Made by a program: the position numbers and the translations under genes | From: Brevibacillus reuszeri | GTDB taxonomy: Bacteria; Bacillota; Bacilli; Brevibacillales; Brevibacillaceae | Length of the DNA: 64,000 nucleotides | NCBI RefSeq assembly: GCF_002897295.1 | Contig: NZ_BEXF01000004.1 | Span: 1-64,000 of the forward strand | Direction of reading: 5' to 3' | Shown: one piece after another, positions 34,657 through 44,387 of the stretch | Numbering within the stretch: the first letter of the stretch is position 1 | How the letters are laid out: each line of letters opens with the position of its first letter | The notes under the pieces: model-generated | Databases searched by the model: none | What the model was told of the DNA's origin: nothing | Seen by the model: only the letters and a program-made list of their open reading frames with translations

Positions 34657-36048
34657 CTAGCTAACAGATTTGTTATCTGCTACGTCACCATGATTGATTT
34701 GATCAGCATTTGGCTTGCGCATTTTGTAAATCGCTACCAGCATAATAAACCATACCGGAGTGACGAACAGTGCCACACGCGTGTCTTCTGCCAGTGCCAG
34801 AACGACGAGAATAAACGCGAGGAAAGCAAGAATCAAGTAGTTGGCGAAAGGATACAGAGGCAGCTTGAACTTGTTTACTGCCGCCAGATCCGGTCTTGTT
34901 TTCCGGTATTTCAGGTGACAGATGACGGTAATTCCCCAGATAAATAGGAAACAAACCGTCGATACGCTTGTGATGAGGGTAAATACGCCCTCAGGCATGA
35001 CATAGTTCAATATGACAGAAATCAGGATGACAATCGTGGAAAAGAACAGTGCATTGGAAGGTACTTTTCCTGCTGTCAGCTTAGTAAATGGGACAGGTGC
35101 ATTTTTCTCTTTCGCAAGCGAGTAAACCATCCGGCTTGTACTAAAGATGGCGCTGTTACATGCCGAAGCTGCCGATGTGAGCACGACGAAGTTGACGATT
35201 CCAGCAGCTGCAGCGATACCGATCACTGCGAATACTTGGACAAATGGACTTTCTGTTGGAACGATAGCACTCCATGGATAAATACTCATGATGACGATCA
35301 GCGCCCCGATGTAGAAAATTAGGATGCGGATCGGAATGTTGTTGATTGCTTTCGGAATTACTTTTTCAGGGTCCTTGGTTTCCCCGGCGGTCAGACCGAC
35401 GAGCTCAATCCCAACGAAAGCAAACACGACCATCTGGAATGAGAGTAGGAAGCCGTTTATCCCATTCGGGAACATACCTCCGTGGCTCCAGAGATTGGAG
35501 AAGCTCGATGGGCCTGAATTAGTAGAGAACCCTTTGATAATCATGAAGAGTCCAATCACAATCAAACCGAGAATCGCAATAACCTTGATTAACGCGAACC
35601 AGAATTCCATTTCACCAAAAAGCTTGACCGTTGCTAGATTCATGATGAGCAAAACAACAAGTGCGATTAATCCAGGCATCCACTGTGGTACTTCCGGGAA
35701 CCAGTATTGCGTATAGAGTCCAACAGCGGTCAAGTCAGCCATGGCAATCGATATCCAGCAAAACCAATACGTCCAGCCAGTGACGAATGCTGCCATATTG
35801 CCCAAGTAGTCTTTTACAAAATCAACGAAAGAATGGTAGTTCAAATTCGATAGAAGCAGCTCTCCTAGAGCGCGCATGATTAAAAAACAAATAATCCCTG
35901 TGATTAGGTAGGCAAATAAAATAGAGGGCCCAGCCAAATGAATGGATTTACCTGCGCCGAGAAATAATCCGGTACCAATAGCTCCACCAATCGCGATTAA
36001 TTGTACGTGTCTGTTTTTCAGACCTCTTTCTAGTGTTTGTTCTTGCAT
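34657..36048 (-). CDS. Amino-acid permease, CycA-like (alanine/glycine/serine type)
   Basis: About 463 residues from the ATG at 36048 (GGGGGA site 5 nt upstream); the ATG at 36087 lies upstream of that site. Twelve membrane helices are visible, with the AAT-family start LIAIGGAIGTGLFLGAGKSI and the E(L/I)VG..AGE motif in helix 6. YWFCWISIAMADLTAVGLY resembles CycA, the D-serine/D-alanine/glycine importer. A tandem glycine riboswitch upstream agrees with a glycine-related substrate. Import or export direction under glycine excess is not decided by the sequence. Confidence 0.88.
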   Translation of the reverse strand: MQEQTLERGLKNRHVQLIAIGGAIGTGLFLGAGKSIHLAGPSILFAYLITGIICFLIMRALGELLLSNLNYHSFVDFVKDYLGNMAAFVTGWTYWFCWISIAMADLTAVGLYTQYWFPEVPQWMPGLIALVVLLIMNLATVKLFGEMEFWFALIKVIAILGLIVIGLFMIIKGFSTNSGPSSFSNLWSHGGMFPNGINGFLLSFQMVVFAFVGIELVGLTAGETKDPEKVIPKAINNIPIRILIFYIGALIVIMSIYPWSAIVPTESPFVQVFAVIGIAAAAGIVNFVVLTSAASACNSAIFSTSRMVYSLAKEKNAPVPFTKLTAGKVPSNALFFSTIVILISVILNYVMPEGVFTLITSVSTVCFLFIWGITVICHLKYRKTRPDLAAVNKFKLPLYPFANYLILAFLAFILVVLALAEDTRVALFVTPVWFIMLVAIYKMRKPNADQINHGDVADNKSVS

Positions 36049-36183
36049 ATGATCCCCCACTTTCTCGTTTGTGTAAGCAGTTTGCAATTAAGATGATTTT
36101 ATATATGTTAATAATAAATATAAATCAGTGAATTGCAAATTAAATTTCCAATAAAAGTTATTTTTCTGTCTAATTTTTATTGG

Positions 36184-36197
36184 AAAAAACGCTTACA
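36184..36197 (-). promoter_or_regulatory. Possible cre (CcpA) site in the permease leader
   Basis: On the minus strand TGTAAGCGTTTTTT agrees with the cre consensus except for the last two positions. It lies about 140 bp upstream of the start codon. Confidence 0.3.
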
Positions 36198-36374
36198 AAT
36201 TTGAATATAACAAAAATTTAGTTTAATAAGAAATGACTTAGTCCCTGATTTGCTCGGGTCTTTTGATGCGAATGAAACGTGTAACCCCCCTTCTGTTTAA
36301 GTGATTCCTATCTTTCGCTGATGATACTTTCATCCGTTATCGCGTTATCGTAAGTGAAGTTTATGAAATTACAA

Positions 36375-36562
36375 AAAAAGGCAGAGAAAAATAGGAGTAG
36401 TCCCATTTTCTCTGTCCTTTTACCTGAGAGTATAACTCCTTTGGTGGCCGCGAAGGCTCTCTCCAGAGATGCGTCCTATTGTGGTCCTTTTACCTGAGAG
36501 ATTTGCCCTATGATCAGGACTTGCTCCTTCGGTGCCGAACATTACGTCCAGTCTCTCCCACA
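36375..36562 (-). ncRNA. Tandem glycine riboswitch with terminator platform
   Basis: On the minus strand two aptamers appear in series. Each has the purine-rich GGGAGAGA-like 5' strand and the closing CTCTCAGGTAAAAGGAC, with copies at about 36484-36502 and 36411-36429. They are followed by a hairpin (CAGAGAAAA...TTTTCTCTG) and T7 near 36375. This is the standard gcvT-type tandem layout; glycine binding should control read-through into the permease gene. Confidence 0.92.
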
Positions 36563-36600
36563 ATACTCAACCGCTTATGTTTTTCATATGCGTCCCTTAC

Positions 36601-36629
36601 ATATTAATGATTGGAAAGATGAAAGTCAA
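36601..36629 (-). promoter_or_regulatory. Promoter of the glycine-riboswitch transcript
   Basis: On the minus strand TTGACT, 17 nt, TAATAT, placing the RNA start about 30 nt before the first aptamer. Confidence 0.6.
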
Positions 36630-36702
36630 ACGAAAAATTATGAATTAAAAAACTATTTAAAATATATCTTGCTAGATTCATCAGCTATTTATGTAAAACG
36701 TA

Positions 36703-36739
36703 ATAAAAAGACAGCAGGGAAATTGAGGCACCTGCTGTC
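36703..36739 (-). terminator. Terminator of the adenine deaminase gene
   Basis: GACAGCAGG with CCTGCTGTC on the minus strand, followed by T5. Confidence 0.83.
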
Positions 36740-36767
36740 CTTGTATTAGGCGTATTTTATGCATGGC

Positions 36768-38597
36768 TTATTCAACAAAAAGTGAGACCTTCTCGAAGCC
36801 AGCATCCGAGATACGAATCAACCCGGTATCCGAAATGTGGAGGGTAGGGATGACGACGAGAGCGAGCAAGGATAGCGTCATAAACGCGTAATTCATCGTG
36901 CAGCCAGCCGAAGCAAGTGCACGGCTGATCGCCATCGATTGCTCCACGACCGTTTCGTAAGGCTCAGTCGACATCAAGCCGGCAAGACGCAGCGGCAGCT
37001 CGACCAGGTCGTTGCCGGAAGACGCGACCGCAATTCCTCCCTGCATGCCGATAACAGCATTGGCTGCTCTCGCCATTTGTTCATCGTCGTTTCCGATGAC
37101 GAGGACATTGTGGCAGTCATGTGCAACCGTCATGGCAATCGCAGCGGGCTGATCGAATCCGACGTTGCCTACGATCCCGATAGCAGAGCCTCCTGTTTTC
37201 CCGTGACGCTCAAAAATAGCCATTTTGCACAGGGTGCTCTCAGGAGTAATAGCGAGCAGACCATCCTTCACAGGAACATCGGCGAATATTTCCTCGGTTT
37301 CTACATGGTTTTCTCTCACCATCGCGACACGCGTTTTGATCGTTCCGAATTGATTCGGTGTCTGGATGTGGAAGCTGGCAGGAGTAAGCTCAGGGGTGAG
37401 CTTTACTGAGTTGATGGCGTAATCGGGATAATGAAAAGCGGCCAGCTCTACCGTCATGGTTCCATTTTCCGCAACGACCTCGCCACGGGCAATGGTCATC
37501 ACCACATTCACATCCGCTAAATTTCCGTCGAGCAAAATAATGTCCGCAATCGTGCCAGGTGTAACCGAACCGACATCTCTTGCTACACCAAAGCGCTCAG
37601 CCGTATTGAGGGTTGCCATCTGGAAGGCAGTTACTGGCTTTACTCCCTGAGAAATGGCATGTCTCACGATAAAATTCATGTGGCCTTCTTCTTTTAACGA
37701 ATCGCAAATACGGTCATCTGAAACTAGCATCATGCGCCGAGAATCGAGTCCTTGCTCAGTATGCGCTTTGATTGTAGCAGCTACGTCATGCCAGGCAGAA
37801 CCACGGCGCATTTTTGCGTACATGCCAAGGCGCACGCGATTCGCGACATCTTCCTTTGTCACACACTCATGATCGCCAGAAACACCAGCGGCAGCATAGG
37901 CAGACAGACGTGGATCGTTGGACGGCCAGGTATAGTGACCATCTACGACTTTCCCAGCACGCAGAGTAGCTTGAATTTCTCCAATCATTTTCGGATCGCC
38001 ATAGACGACACCGGGGAAGTTCATGACCTCTCCGAGCGCAATCATGTCTGGTCCCCAGCTCAGTGCTTCTGCCACTTCAGCGGGACCGAATTCTGCTCCG
38101 GCTGTCTCAAAGGTCGAATTCGTTGATGGAACACAAGAAGCTACTTGCATATAAGCAGCCATTGGCGTTTGGCGTGCTTCGTCCAGCATGATCCGCAGCC
38201 CGGGAAGTCCGAGAACATTTGAAATTTCATGTGCATCAAAAAAACCGCCAGTCGTTCCCAGTGGGAGGACCGCATTGGCAAATTGTGTGACCGACAACAT
38301 ACTGCTTTCAATATGACAGTGCCCGTCCAATAGACCAGGTGCAATGTATTTTCCGTTTGCATCAATCACACGGGTGGAGTCATCGATCATTTCCTCCATA
38401 TATGGACCGACGTAGGCGATACGGGTGCCAACAACTGCTACGCACATGTCGGGCAATATTTCTCCTGAAACAACATTGACCAAGGTACCATTGCGGATAA
38501 AGAGCGTTGCTTTCTTTTCCCCTCTGGAAAAAGTCACAAGGTCGGGAATGCAGTCTGCCAGTGGCGGACGTGAGAAAACAGATGCAGCATTAGTCAT
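36768..38597 (-). CDS. adeC: Adenine deaminase
   Basis: A 609-residue amidohydrolase. The metal motif is GLLDGHCHIESSMLS; later sites are LGEVMNFPGV, GVSGDHECV and LVSDDRICDSL. A C-terminal adenine-deaminase domain contains VAHDCHNVLVIGNDD and MQGGIAVAS. It hydrolyses adenine to hypoxanthine and ammonia in purine salvage. Length and order match the AdeC family. It is a single gene. Confidence 0.93.
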   Translation of the reverse strand: MTNAASVFSRPPLADCIPDLVTFSRGEKKATLFIRNGTLVNVVSGEILPDMCVAVVGTRIAYVGPYMEEMIDDSTRVIDANGKYIAPGLLDGHCHIESSMLSVTQFANAVLPLGTTGGFFDAHEISNVLGLPGLRIMLDEARQTPMAAYMQVASCVPSTNSTFETAGAEFGPAEVAEALSWGPDMIALGEVMNFPGVVYGDPKMIGEIQATLRAGKVVDGHYTWPSNDPRLSAYAAAGVSGDHECVTKEDVANRVRLGMYAKMRRGSAWHDVAATIKAHTEQGLDSRRMMLVSDDRICDSLKEEGHMNFIVRHAISQGVKPVTAFQMATLNTAERFGVARDVGSVTPGTIADIILLDGNLADVNVVMTIARGEVVAENGTMTVELAAFHYPDYAINSVKLTPELTPASFHIQTPNQFGTIKTRVAMVRENHVETEEIFADVPVKDGLLAITPESTLCKMAIFERHGKTGGSAIGIVGNVGFDQPAAIAMTVAHDCHNVLVIGNDDEQMARAANAVIGMQGGIAVASSGNDLVELPLRLAGLMSTEPYETVVEQSMAISRALASAGCTMNYAFMTLSLLALVVIPTLHISDTGLIRISDAGFEKVSLFVE

Positions 38598-38679
38598 CGT
38601 ATGTAGTCTCCTCTCGAAACGATTTGCGTTATATCATATCGTACATAGGCAAAGAAACATAGTCTAGTCGATGAAAAGG

Positions 38680-39582
38680 CTATTCCCTCACATAATGCTC
38701 TTTCAAATACTCAACAAATCGATCAACGACATTCAAGTGCAAGGAAGCCTTCCGGTAGAGCATCCATGTTTTTCGGGTGATAGCTTGCCCATCTAAAGTG
38801 ATCAGGTCCGTGCAGTGTAATCCGTCTTCGGGCTTCACAAAGACGCTGGGAACAATGGCGTATCCCAGCTGATTTTTGACCATTTCCGTACAGGTTTCGT
38901 AGCTGTCTACTTTCATCGTAATGTTGGGGGGAGCGAAAAATCGTTCGTTCCACCAGCTTTCGATGGTTTGGTGCAGGGAGGAGTACGTATAGTTTTTGTA
39001 TTTGTGTGCTGCCTTTCGTTCTATTTTGGGAATGATTCGCGGCAATTGAGGCAGTTGATCCAACCGAATGTCTTCATTGGAAATGACGCAGATTCGTTCT
39101 TCGTCAATTAGATGTTTTTGGTCAAACCACTTGTAATCTCCTCGTATAATCGCCACATGTATATCTTCACTCAACAACAATTCGAATATTTCTGAACTTA
39201 ATCCTGAGTCTACGTTAATATCAATTTTCGGATAGAGATGGATAAATTCTTTTAAAAGAGGCGGAAGCTTGTAGCGGCCAAAATAACTGGTGAAGCCTAT
39301 TCGTAGAGAGCCTTGCACCTCGTTTTGCATGTTGGCGAGATGATCTTTCGTTTTTCGCAGGTCGATCAACAGCTTGTTTGCGTACGTAACCAAATATTCA
39401 CCTTCGGCAGTGAGCTTGATGCTTTTCCCCCGTTTGGAAATAATCGCAACCCCAAATTCTTTTTCAAGCTGAAGAATCCGATAGGTGAGTGCTGGTTGGG
39501 TAATGAAGAGACGTTCTGCTGCACGGGTCAGATTTTGCTCTTCGTAAATGTATTGCAACAATAAACAGTCACGCTCATTCAT
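38680..39582 (-). CDS. LysR-type regulator, divergent from the peptide-transport operon
   Basis: A 300-residue LysR protein. The N-terminal winged helix is at about 1-60 (NLTRAAERLFITQPALTYRILQLEKEFGV), and the periplasmic-binding-like effector domain follows (LRIGFTSYFGRYKLPPLLKEF). It is transcribed away from the dpp-type operon, with a 253-bp shared region that holds an exact inverted repeat. By the usual LysR rule it should control that operon. Confidence 0.9.
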   Translation of the reverse strand: MNERDCLLLQYIYEEQNLTRAAERLFITQPALTYRILQLEKEFGVAIISKRGKSIKLTAEGEYLVTYANKLLIDLRKTKDHLANMQNEVQGSLRIGFTSYFGRYKLPPLLKEFIHLYPKIDINVDSGLSSEIFELLLSEDIHVAIIRGDYKWFDQKHLIDEERICVISNEDIRLDQLPQLPRIIPKIERKAAHKYKNYTYSSLHQTIESWWNERFFAPPNITMKVDSYETCTEMVKNQLGYAIVPSVFVKPEDGLHCTDLITLDGQAITRKTWMLYRKASLHLNVVDRFVEYLKEHYVRE

Positions 39583-39719
39583 CTAGTTCCCTCCCTGAAG
39601 CCAGCCTTCTATACTCTTTGTTTCGTCAGCGCCCTTCTTTTTCCTCTCGTTCTTCTGATCACGAATAATGATGAAGGAGTATATACCAAAAAATTTTTTT
39701 GGAAAAAAGCAAAAAAACT

Positions 39720-39754
39720 AAAATATACAGCTGGTATGAACGGGTGTATATTTT
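39720..39754. promoter_or_regulatory. 10-bp inverted repeat between LysR and transport operon
   Basis: AAAATATACA and TGTATATTTT are exact reverse complements separated by 15 bp. The symmetric AT-rich arms with the T-N11-A feature fit a LysR binding site. Confidence 0.55.
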
Positions 39755-39835
39755 GAATAGGTGAAATTTTTAGAAATTAAAACCGCCCTGATTAGGTAAA
39801 ACTTACGTGATGAATGAACAAAAGGGGGAATTGTC

Positions 39836-41449
39836 ATGAGTTCCAAGCGCTACGGAAGGTGGTTTAGTTTTGCAAGTCTAGTAGTGGCTCTCGTTTTTAC
39901 CGGCTGTAGTCCGCAAGCCCAAAGCCCAATTCCAGAAGCTGCCAAAGAGCAGTCTGCCGCGACAAGCAGTCAAGAACCGCAAAAGGGCGGGATTATTAAA
40001 GTTGCCTTTGATTCAGACCCGTCTACGCTTGATTGGATGAGCACCTCTTCAAGTGCAACCAAGCTTGTTGCCTTTCATATGTTCGAACAGTTGTTTTCGC
40101 TGGATGAGAGCATGATGGAGAAACCGATGCTGGCAAAAGAGTTCCAACTGAGTGAAGACAGGAAGGTATATAAAATTGTCCTGCGCGATGGGGTCAAATT
40201 CCATGATGGGTCAACGATGAGCGCGGATGATGTGGTGGCATCTTTCAAGCGGTGGGGAGAAATGTCGGCCGTCGGCAAGCGTTTATTTAAAAGCATGGAA
40301 GCGGTAAAAGCGGTAGACGCTCAAACAGTAGAAATTGCGTTCAAGGAGCCATATGCCCCGCTGATTCGTAATTTGGCTGATCCTACGCAGGCGATGGTAG
40401 TCATTCCAGCCAAGATTGCAGAGTCGGCAGGCACGGCTCCGTTGAAAGGTGAACACCTCATCGGCACAGGTCCCTATCGCTTGGATAGCTGGAAGAGGGG
40501 CCAACGAATTACATTGAAACGTTTTGACGAGTACGCAGCCAGAGAAGAAGACTGGGGCGGTCTGAGTGGGAAAAAGGTCGCTTACGCAGATGAGGTTCGC
40601 TTTGATATGGTGCCGGATGCTCAAGTACGGATCGACGGAGTACGAACTGGTCAATATGACTTTGCACTGAGAATTCCACAAGATTTGTATTCACAGCTCA
40701 AAGATTCGACAGAGCTAACGACACGAGTATCTAAGCCAGATAGCTGGATGGCTGTTATTCCAGACAAATCGGAGCCCCCTTTTAATGACATCCGCATGCG
40801 CCAAGCCATTCAATATGCGCTGGATAAGGAAAAAATCGCGATTGCAACGTACGGAAATTTTTATGAGATGGATGGTGCGATCTTCTTCCCGGATCAGCAA
40901 AGCTTGTACACCAAAGAAGGAACAGACGCTTATCTTTCCTACAACCCGGAAAAGGCCAAGGAACTGCTGAAGGAAGCGGGATATAAGGGAGAGCCGGTGC
41001 GGTTGATTGCAACAAGCAGCTACGACGACCATTTCAAGACAGCTCAAGTGGTTGCAGCACAGCTCCAGGATGTTGGCTTGACGATTGATTTGCAAATTTA
41101 TGAATGGGCGACGCTGCTCGAGAAGGAGAAAAATACAGCCAACTTTGATTTGGAGATCCAAGGATTTTCACCTAAATACGATCCAACCACAATTCCTTGG
41201 TTTTATCCGCAGTTTCCAGGCAAATATGAAAGCCCCAAAATCATGGCGCTGTTAGATGAGTGGTCAAAATCAAGCAATGAGGAAGAGCAAAAAAAGCTGC
41301 TCGGGGATTTCAACAAGACCATGTATGAGGAATTACCAGTCATCAAAATTGCCAATGAAGTCGGCATGAGTGTTATCGGAGCAAAGCTGGACGGTTTTGG
41401 CGAGCGAAAAAACGTAACATTCTGGAACACGTGGCTGAAAGCGAAGTAA
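39836..41449 (+). CDS. Peptide ABC transporter substrate-binding lipoprotein (SBP_bac_5)
   Basis: A 537-residue lipoprotein with signal peptide and lipobox VFTGC (Cys about 24). Family-5 landmarks are DPSTLDWMSTSS, LRDGVKFHDGSTMSADDVV and the HLIGTGPYRLDSW block. It captures oligopeptides or other amides outside the membrane for the permeases encoded next. It is the first gene of a tight operon running to 47330. The substrate may be an N-acylated amino acid or peptide, in view of the hydrolase and acyltransferase downstream (inference). Confidence 0.93.
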   Translation: MSSKRYGRWFSFASLVVALVFTGCSPQAQSPIPEAAKEQSAATSSQEPQKGGIIKVAFDSDPSTLDWMSTSSSATKLVAFHMFEQLFSLDESMMEKPMLAKEFQLSEDRKVYKIVLRDGVKFHDGSTMSADDVVASFKRWGEMSAVGKRLFKSMEAVKAVDAQTVEIAFKEPYAPLIRNLADPTQAMVVIPAKIAESAGTAPLKGEHLIGTGPYRLDSWKRGQRITLKRFDEYAAREEDWGGLSGKKVAYADEVRFDMVPDAQVRIDGVRTGQYDFALRIPQDLYSQLKDSTELTTRVSKPDSWMAVIPDKSEPPFNDIRMRQAIQYALDKEKIAIATYGNFYEMDGAIFFPDQQSLYTKEGTDAYLSYNPEKAKELLKEAGYKGEPVRLIATSSYDDHFKTAQVVAAQLQDVGLTIDLQIYEWATLLEKEKNTANFDLEIQGFSPKYDPTTIPWFYPQFPGKYESPKIMALLDEWSKSSNEEEQKKLLGDFNKTMYEELPVIKIANEVGMSVIGAKLDGFGERKNVTFWNTWLKAK

Positions 41450-41474
41450 GAAACGGCGGAGAGGAGGGAAGCAA

Positions 41475-42419
41475 TTGCTACAGTATATCGGACGTCGGTT
41501 ACTTGCTTTAATACCTGTATTAATTGTGGTTGGGGTCATCGTTTTTACCATTATTCATCTGACTCCCGGCGATCCTGCATCGGTCATTCTGGGAGAGTCT
41601 GCGACACAGGAAGAAGTAGACCAACTACGGCAGGCGCTCGGGCTCGACCAACCGCTGATGTCCCAGTTCATTACTTGGATAGGTCAGGTCGCTACAGGCA
41701 ATCTCGGCACATCCGTTTTTTCGGGCGAGCCGGTAGCTCAAACGATTATAGATCGTCTCGGTCCAACGGTTAGTTTGGCCATCGTAGCCTGTATGGTGAG
41801 TCTGTGCATCGCGATTCCAACTGCTATTTTGGCTGTGTGGAAACGTGATAGCGTGCTAGATCCAGCCTTTATGTCGGTGACGCTACTCGGTGTTTCCATT
41901 CCGAATTTTTGGCTGGCGCTTCTGTTGATCCTTTTGTTCGCGGTTGTTTTGAGGTGGCTGCCTGTTGCAGGGTACGTTCCGATTTGTGAGGGAGTGTGGC
42001 CGTGGCTTAGCCATTTGATTCTCCCGGCGGTAGTGCTGTCGGTTCAACAGGCGGGGATTATCTCCCGGATGCTTCGCGACGGTATGCTAGACATTATGCA
42101 TCAAGACTTCATCCGGACCGCGCGTGCAAAAGGGCTGAAAGAGCGTGTCGTGCTGATCAAGCACACCTTGAGCAATGCGATGATACCAACGACTACGGTG
42201 ATTGGCGCGAGTATCGCGGGACTTTTGGGGGGAGCGGTCGTTACAGAGACGATTTTTGCCATTCCGGGGATTGGTGGACTGATTGTCGAGTCAATTGCAC
42301 GGCGGGATTATCCAGTGCTGCAAGGGACTGTATTGTTTGTAGCTACTGTGTATGTGATCGTCAATCTTCTGGTTGATTTGGCATATGCCGTTCTTGATCC
42401 GCGAATCAGATATGACTAA
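41475..42419 (+). CDS. Peptide ABC transporter permease (DppB-like)
   Basis: A 314-residue permease, TTG start behind GGAGGG. It begins MLQYIGRRLLALIPVLIVVG with six membrane helices. The EAA loop (FIRTARAKGLKERVVLIKHTL) contacts the ATPases. It lies 25 bp after the binding-protein gene. Confidence 0.93.
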   Translation: MLQYIGRRLLALIPVLIVVGVIVFTIIHLTPGDPASVILGESATQEEVDQLRQALGLDQPLMSQFITWIGQVATGNLGTSVFSGEPVAQTIIDRLGPTVSLAIVACMVSLCIAIPTAILAVWKRDSVLDPAFMSVTLLGVSIPNFWLALLLILLFAVVLRWLPVAGYVPICEGVWPWLSHLILPAVVLSVQQAGIISRMLRDGMLDIMHQDFIRTARAKGLKERVVLIKHTLSNAMIPTTTVIGASIAGLLGGAVVTETIFAIPGIGGLIVESIARRDYPVLQGTVLFVATVYVIVNLLVDLAYAVLDPRIRYD

Positions 42420-42438
42420 AGCGAAAGGAGGGCCGCGG

Positions 42439-43359
42439 ATGGAGAGTAAACATAAAAAGGGCAAGGGACACAGTATCGGTGTACTGGCAGGGGTGGTACT
42501 GCTGCTGCTCGTCCTGATGGCAGTTTCAGCGCCACTGTGGGTTAGTGCTTCCCCCGTTGAAATGGCACCTGATCAACGGCTATTGCCACCCTCGAGAGAA
42601 CACTACTTTGGTACCGATCACTTTGGGCGCGATATTTTCAGCCGGGTCGTCTATGCAGCACAGATTTCCCTCAGCATCGGCTTCATTGTTGCCCTTTGTA
42701 CAACCATTTTGGGAACGGTTACCGGATTGGTCACGGGCTATTTTCGGAAATTAGACAATGTGTTGATGAGGATTGTGGATGGTGTCAGTGCCTTTCCGTC
42801 TATTTTGCTGGCGATTGCTTTGGTAGCAGCACTAGGTGGCAACATGCTCAATTTGATCATTGCGTTAGTGTTTGCCTTTTGGCCTTTCATGACGAGAGTA
42901 GTTCGCTCCACTACATTGCAGTTGTCCAAAATGCAGTATGTAGAGGCAGCGCGGGCTGCTGGAACCAATCATTTTGGTGTCTTGTTCTTCCACATCTTGC
43001 CGAATGCGATGACACCCATTATTGTGCAGGCTACGTTTATCTTTGCAGAGGCAATTTTGGCAGAAGCGGCACTGAGTTTTTTAGGCTTGGGGATCGTGCC
43101 GCCTACACCGACGTGGGGGAACATGCTCGGAGAGTCGCGGATTTATTTGACGGTCTCCCCGTGGTTTTCCATTTTTCCCGGGATTGCCATTGTCATTACC
43201 GTATTATCTCTCAATCTATTTGGTGATCTATTGCGTGATTGGCTCCATCCCCATTCGAGAAGAAGGCGCAGACCAAAAACATCCCTATCGAATCGAGAGC
43301 AGGAATCGACTCACCGTTTGCCTATGGCCGTCAAGATAACAAAGTGGATGGAGAGGTGA
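42439..43359 (+). CDS. Peptide ABC transporter permease (DppC-like)
   Basis: About 306 residues from the ATG at 42439 (AAAGGAGG upstream). The DppC-type start is followed by HYFGTDHFGRDIFSRVVYA, and the EAA loop is YVEAARAAGTNHFGVLFFH. Six membrane helices are predicted by eye. The C-terminus has a long basic tail (RRRRR region), longer than usual for DppC. Confidence 0.93.
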   Translation: MESKHKKGKGHSIGVLAGVVLLLLVLMAVSAPLWVSASPVEMAPDQRLLPPSREHYFGTDHFGRDIFSRVVYAAQISLSIGFIVALCTTILGTVTGLVTGYFRKLDNVLMRIVDGVSAFPSILLAIALVAALGGNMLNLIIALVFAFWPFMTRVVRSTTLQLSKMQYVEAARAAGTNHFGVLFFHILPNAMTPIIVQATFIFAEAILAEAALSFLGLGIVPPTPTWGNMLGESRIYLTVSPWFSIFPGIAIVITVLSLNLFGDLLRDWLHPHSRRRRRPKTSLSNREQESTHRLPMAVKITKWMER

Positions 43360-43364
43360 TACCA

Positions 43365-44387
43365 GTGGATCTACTTAAAGTGACGAATCTGAAAACGTAC
43401 TTTCATTCCCCGGACGGATTGATAAAGGCAGTGAATGGCATCTCGTTCACATTGAACCGTGGCGAAATACTTGGAATCGTCGGCGAATCAGGCAGCGGCA
43501 AGAGCGTGATGTCCCTCTCCCTGATGCGTTTGAACCAAACCCCACCTGCTTTTTATCCAGACGGTGAAATTCTGTTTGAGGGGAAAAATCTGCTTGAAAT
43601 CAGTGAAGACGAGATGAAAAAGATTCGTGGCAACGACATTGCCATGATCTTTCAAGACCCGATGACGAGTCTGAATCCCGTCTTTACGATAGGGGATCAG
43701 ATCATGGAAGCGATCAGGGCTCATCAAAGGGTCTCCCGACAAGAAGCGCGAGAACGAACGATTGGGGTGCTGAGGGATGTCGGTATTGCCAATCCCGAGA
43801 CGCGGATGAATGAATATCCGCATCAGTATTCGGGAGGGATGCGTCAACGGGCGATGATTGCGATGGCGCTTGCTTGCAATCCAAAGGTACTGATTGCCGA
43901 TGAACCGACGACGGCTTTGGATGTAACCATACAGGCACAGATTTTGGAGCTCATGGTGAGTCTGCAGGAAAAGTATGGGACGGCCATTATCATGATTACG
44001 CATGATCTGGGTGTAGTGGCACGCTTGGCTGATCGGATTATGGTGATGTATGCAGGGAGAGTGGTGGAGGAGGGGAGTACTGACGACGTATTCTACCAGC
44101 CTGCCATGCCGTATACATGGTCCTTGTTGCGCTCGCAGCCCCGTCTGGACACGAATGAGAAGGTGAGACTACTTCCAATAAAAGGACAGCCACCCAGCTT
44201 GATTTCGTTACCTGAAGGCTGCTCCTTTCGTCCGCGATGTCCGTTTGCGCTGGAGGATTGCTCCGTTACAGTTCCCGAGCTTGTAGCAAAAGGTACTGCA
44301 CATCGCGCCGCTTGTCTTCTGGACAGGGCAGAAATGGAGCGGAACATCAAACTGGTAGAATCTGGAGGGAGGGGAGGCAATGAGTGA
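43365..44387 (+). CDS. Peptide ABC transporter ATPase (DppD-like)
   Basis: About 340 residues from GTG 43365, chosen because GGAGAGGTGAT precedes it and the domain starts at once. Walker A GESGSGKS, signature YSGGMRQR and Walker [13 protein letters not shown] are intact. The C-terminal oligopeptide-HPY domain carries the Cys cluster ([14 protein letters not shown]) known to hold an Fe-S cluster in some members. The stop overlaps the next start by 8 bp. Confidence 0.94.
   Translation: MDLLKVTNLKTYFHSPDGLIKAVNGISFTLNRGEILGIVGESGSGKSVMSLSLMRLNQTPPAFYPDGEILFEGKNLLEISEDEMKKIRGNDIAMIFQDPMTSLNPVFTIGDQIMEAIRAHQRVSRQEARERTIGVLRDVGIANPETRMNEYPHQYSGGMRQRAMIAMALACNPKVLIADEPTTALDVTIQAQILELMVSLQEKYGTAIIMITHDLGVVARLADRIMVMYAGRVVEEGSTDDVFYQPAMPYTWSLLRSQPRLDTNEKVRLLPIKGQPPSLISLPEGCSFRPRCPFALEDCSVTVPELVAKGTAHRAACLLDRAEMERNIKLVESGGRGGNE

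Noticed and set aside
36510..36749. Plus-strand frame of 79 codons over the glycine riboswitch
   Set aside because: It overlaps a clear structured RNA on the other strand and has no ribosome site.
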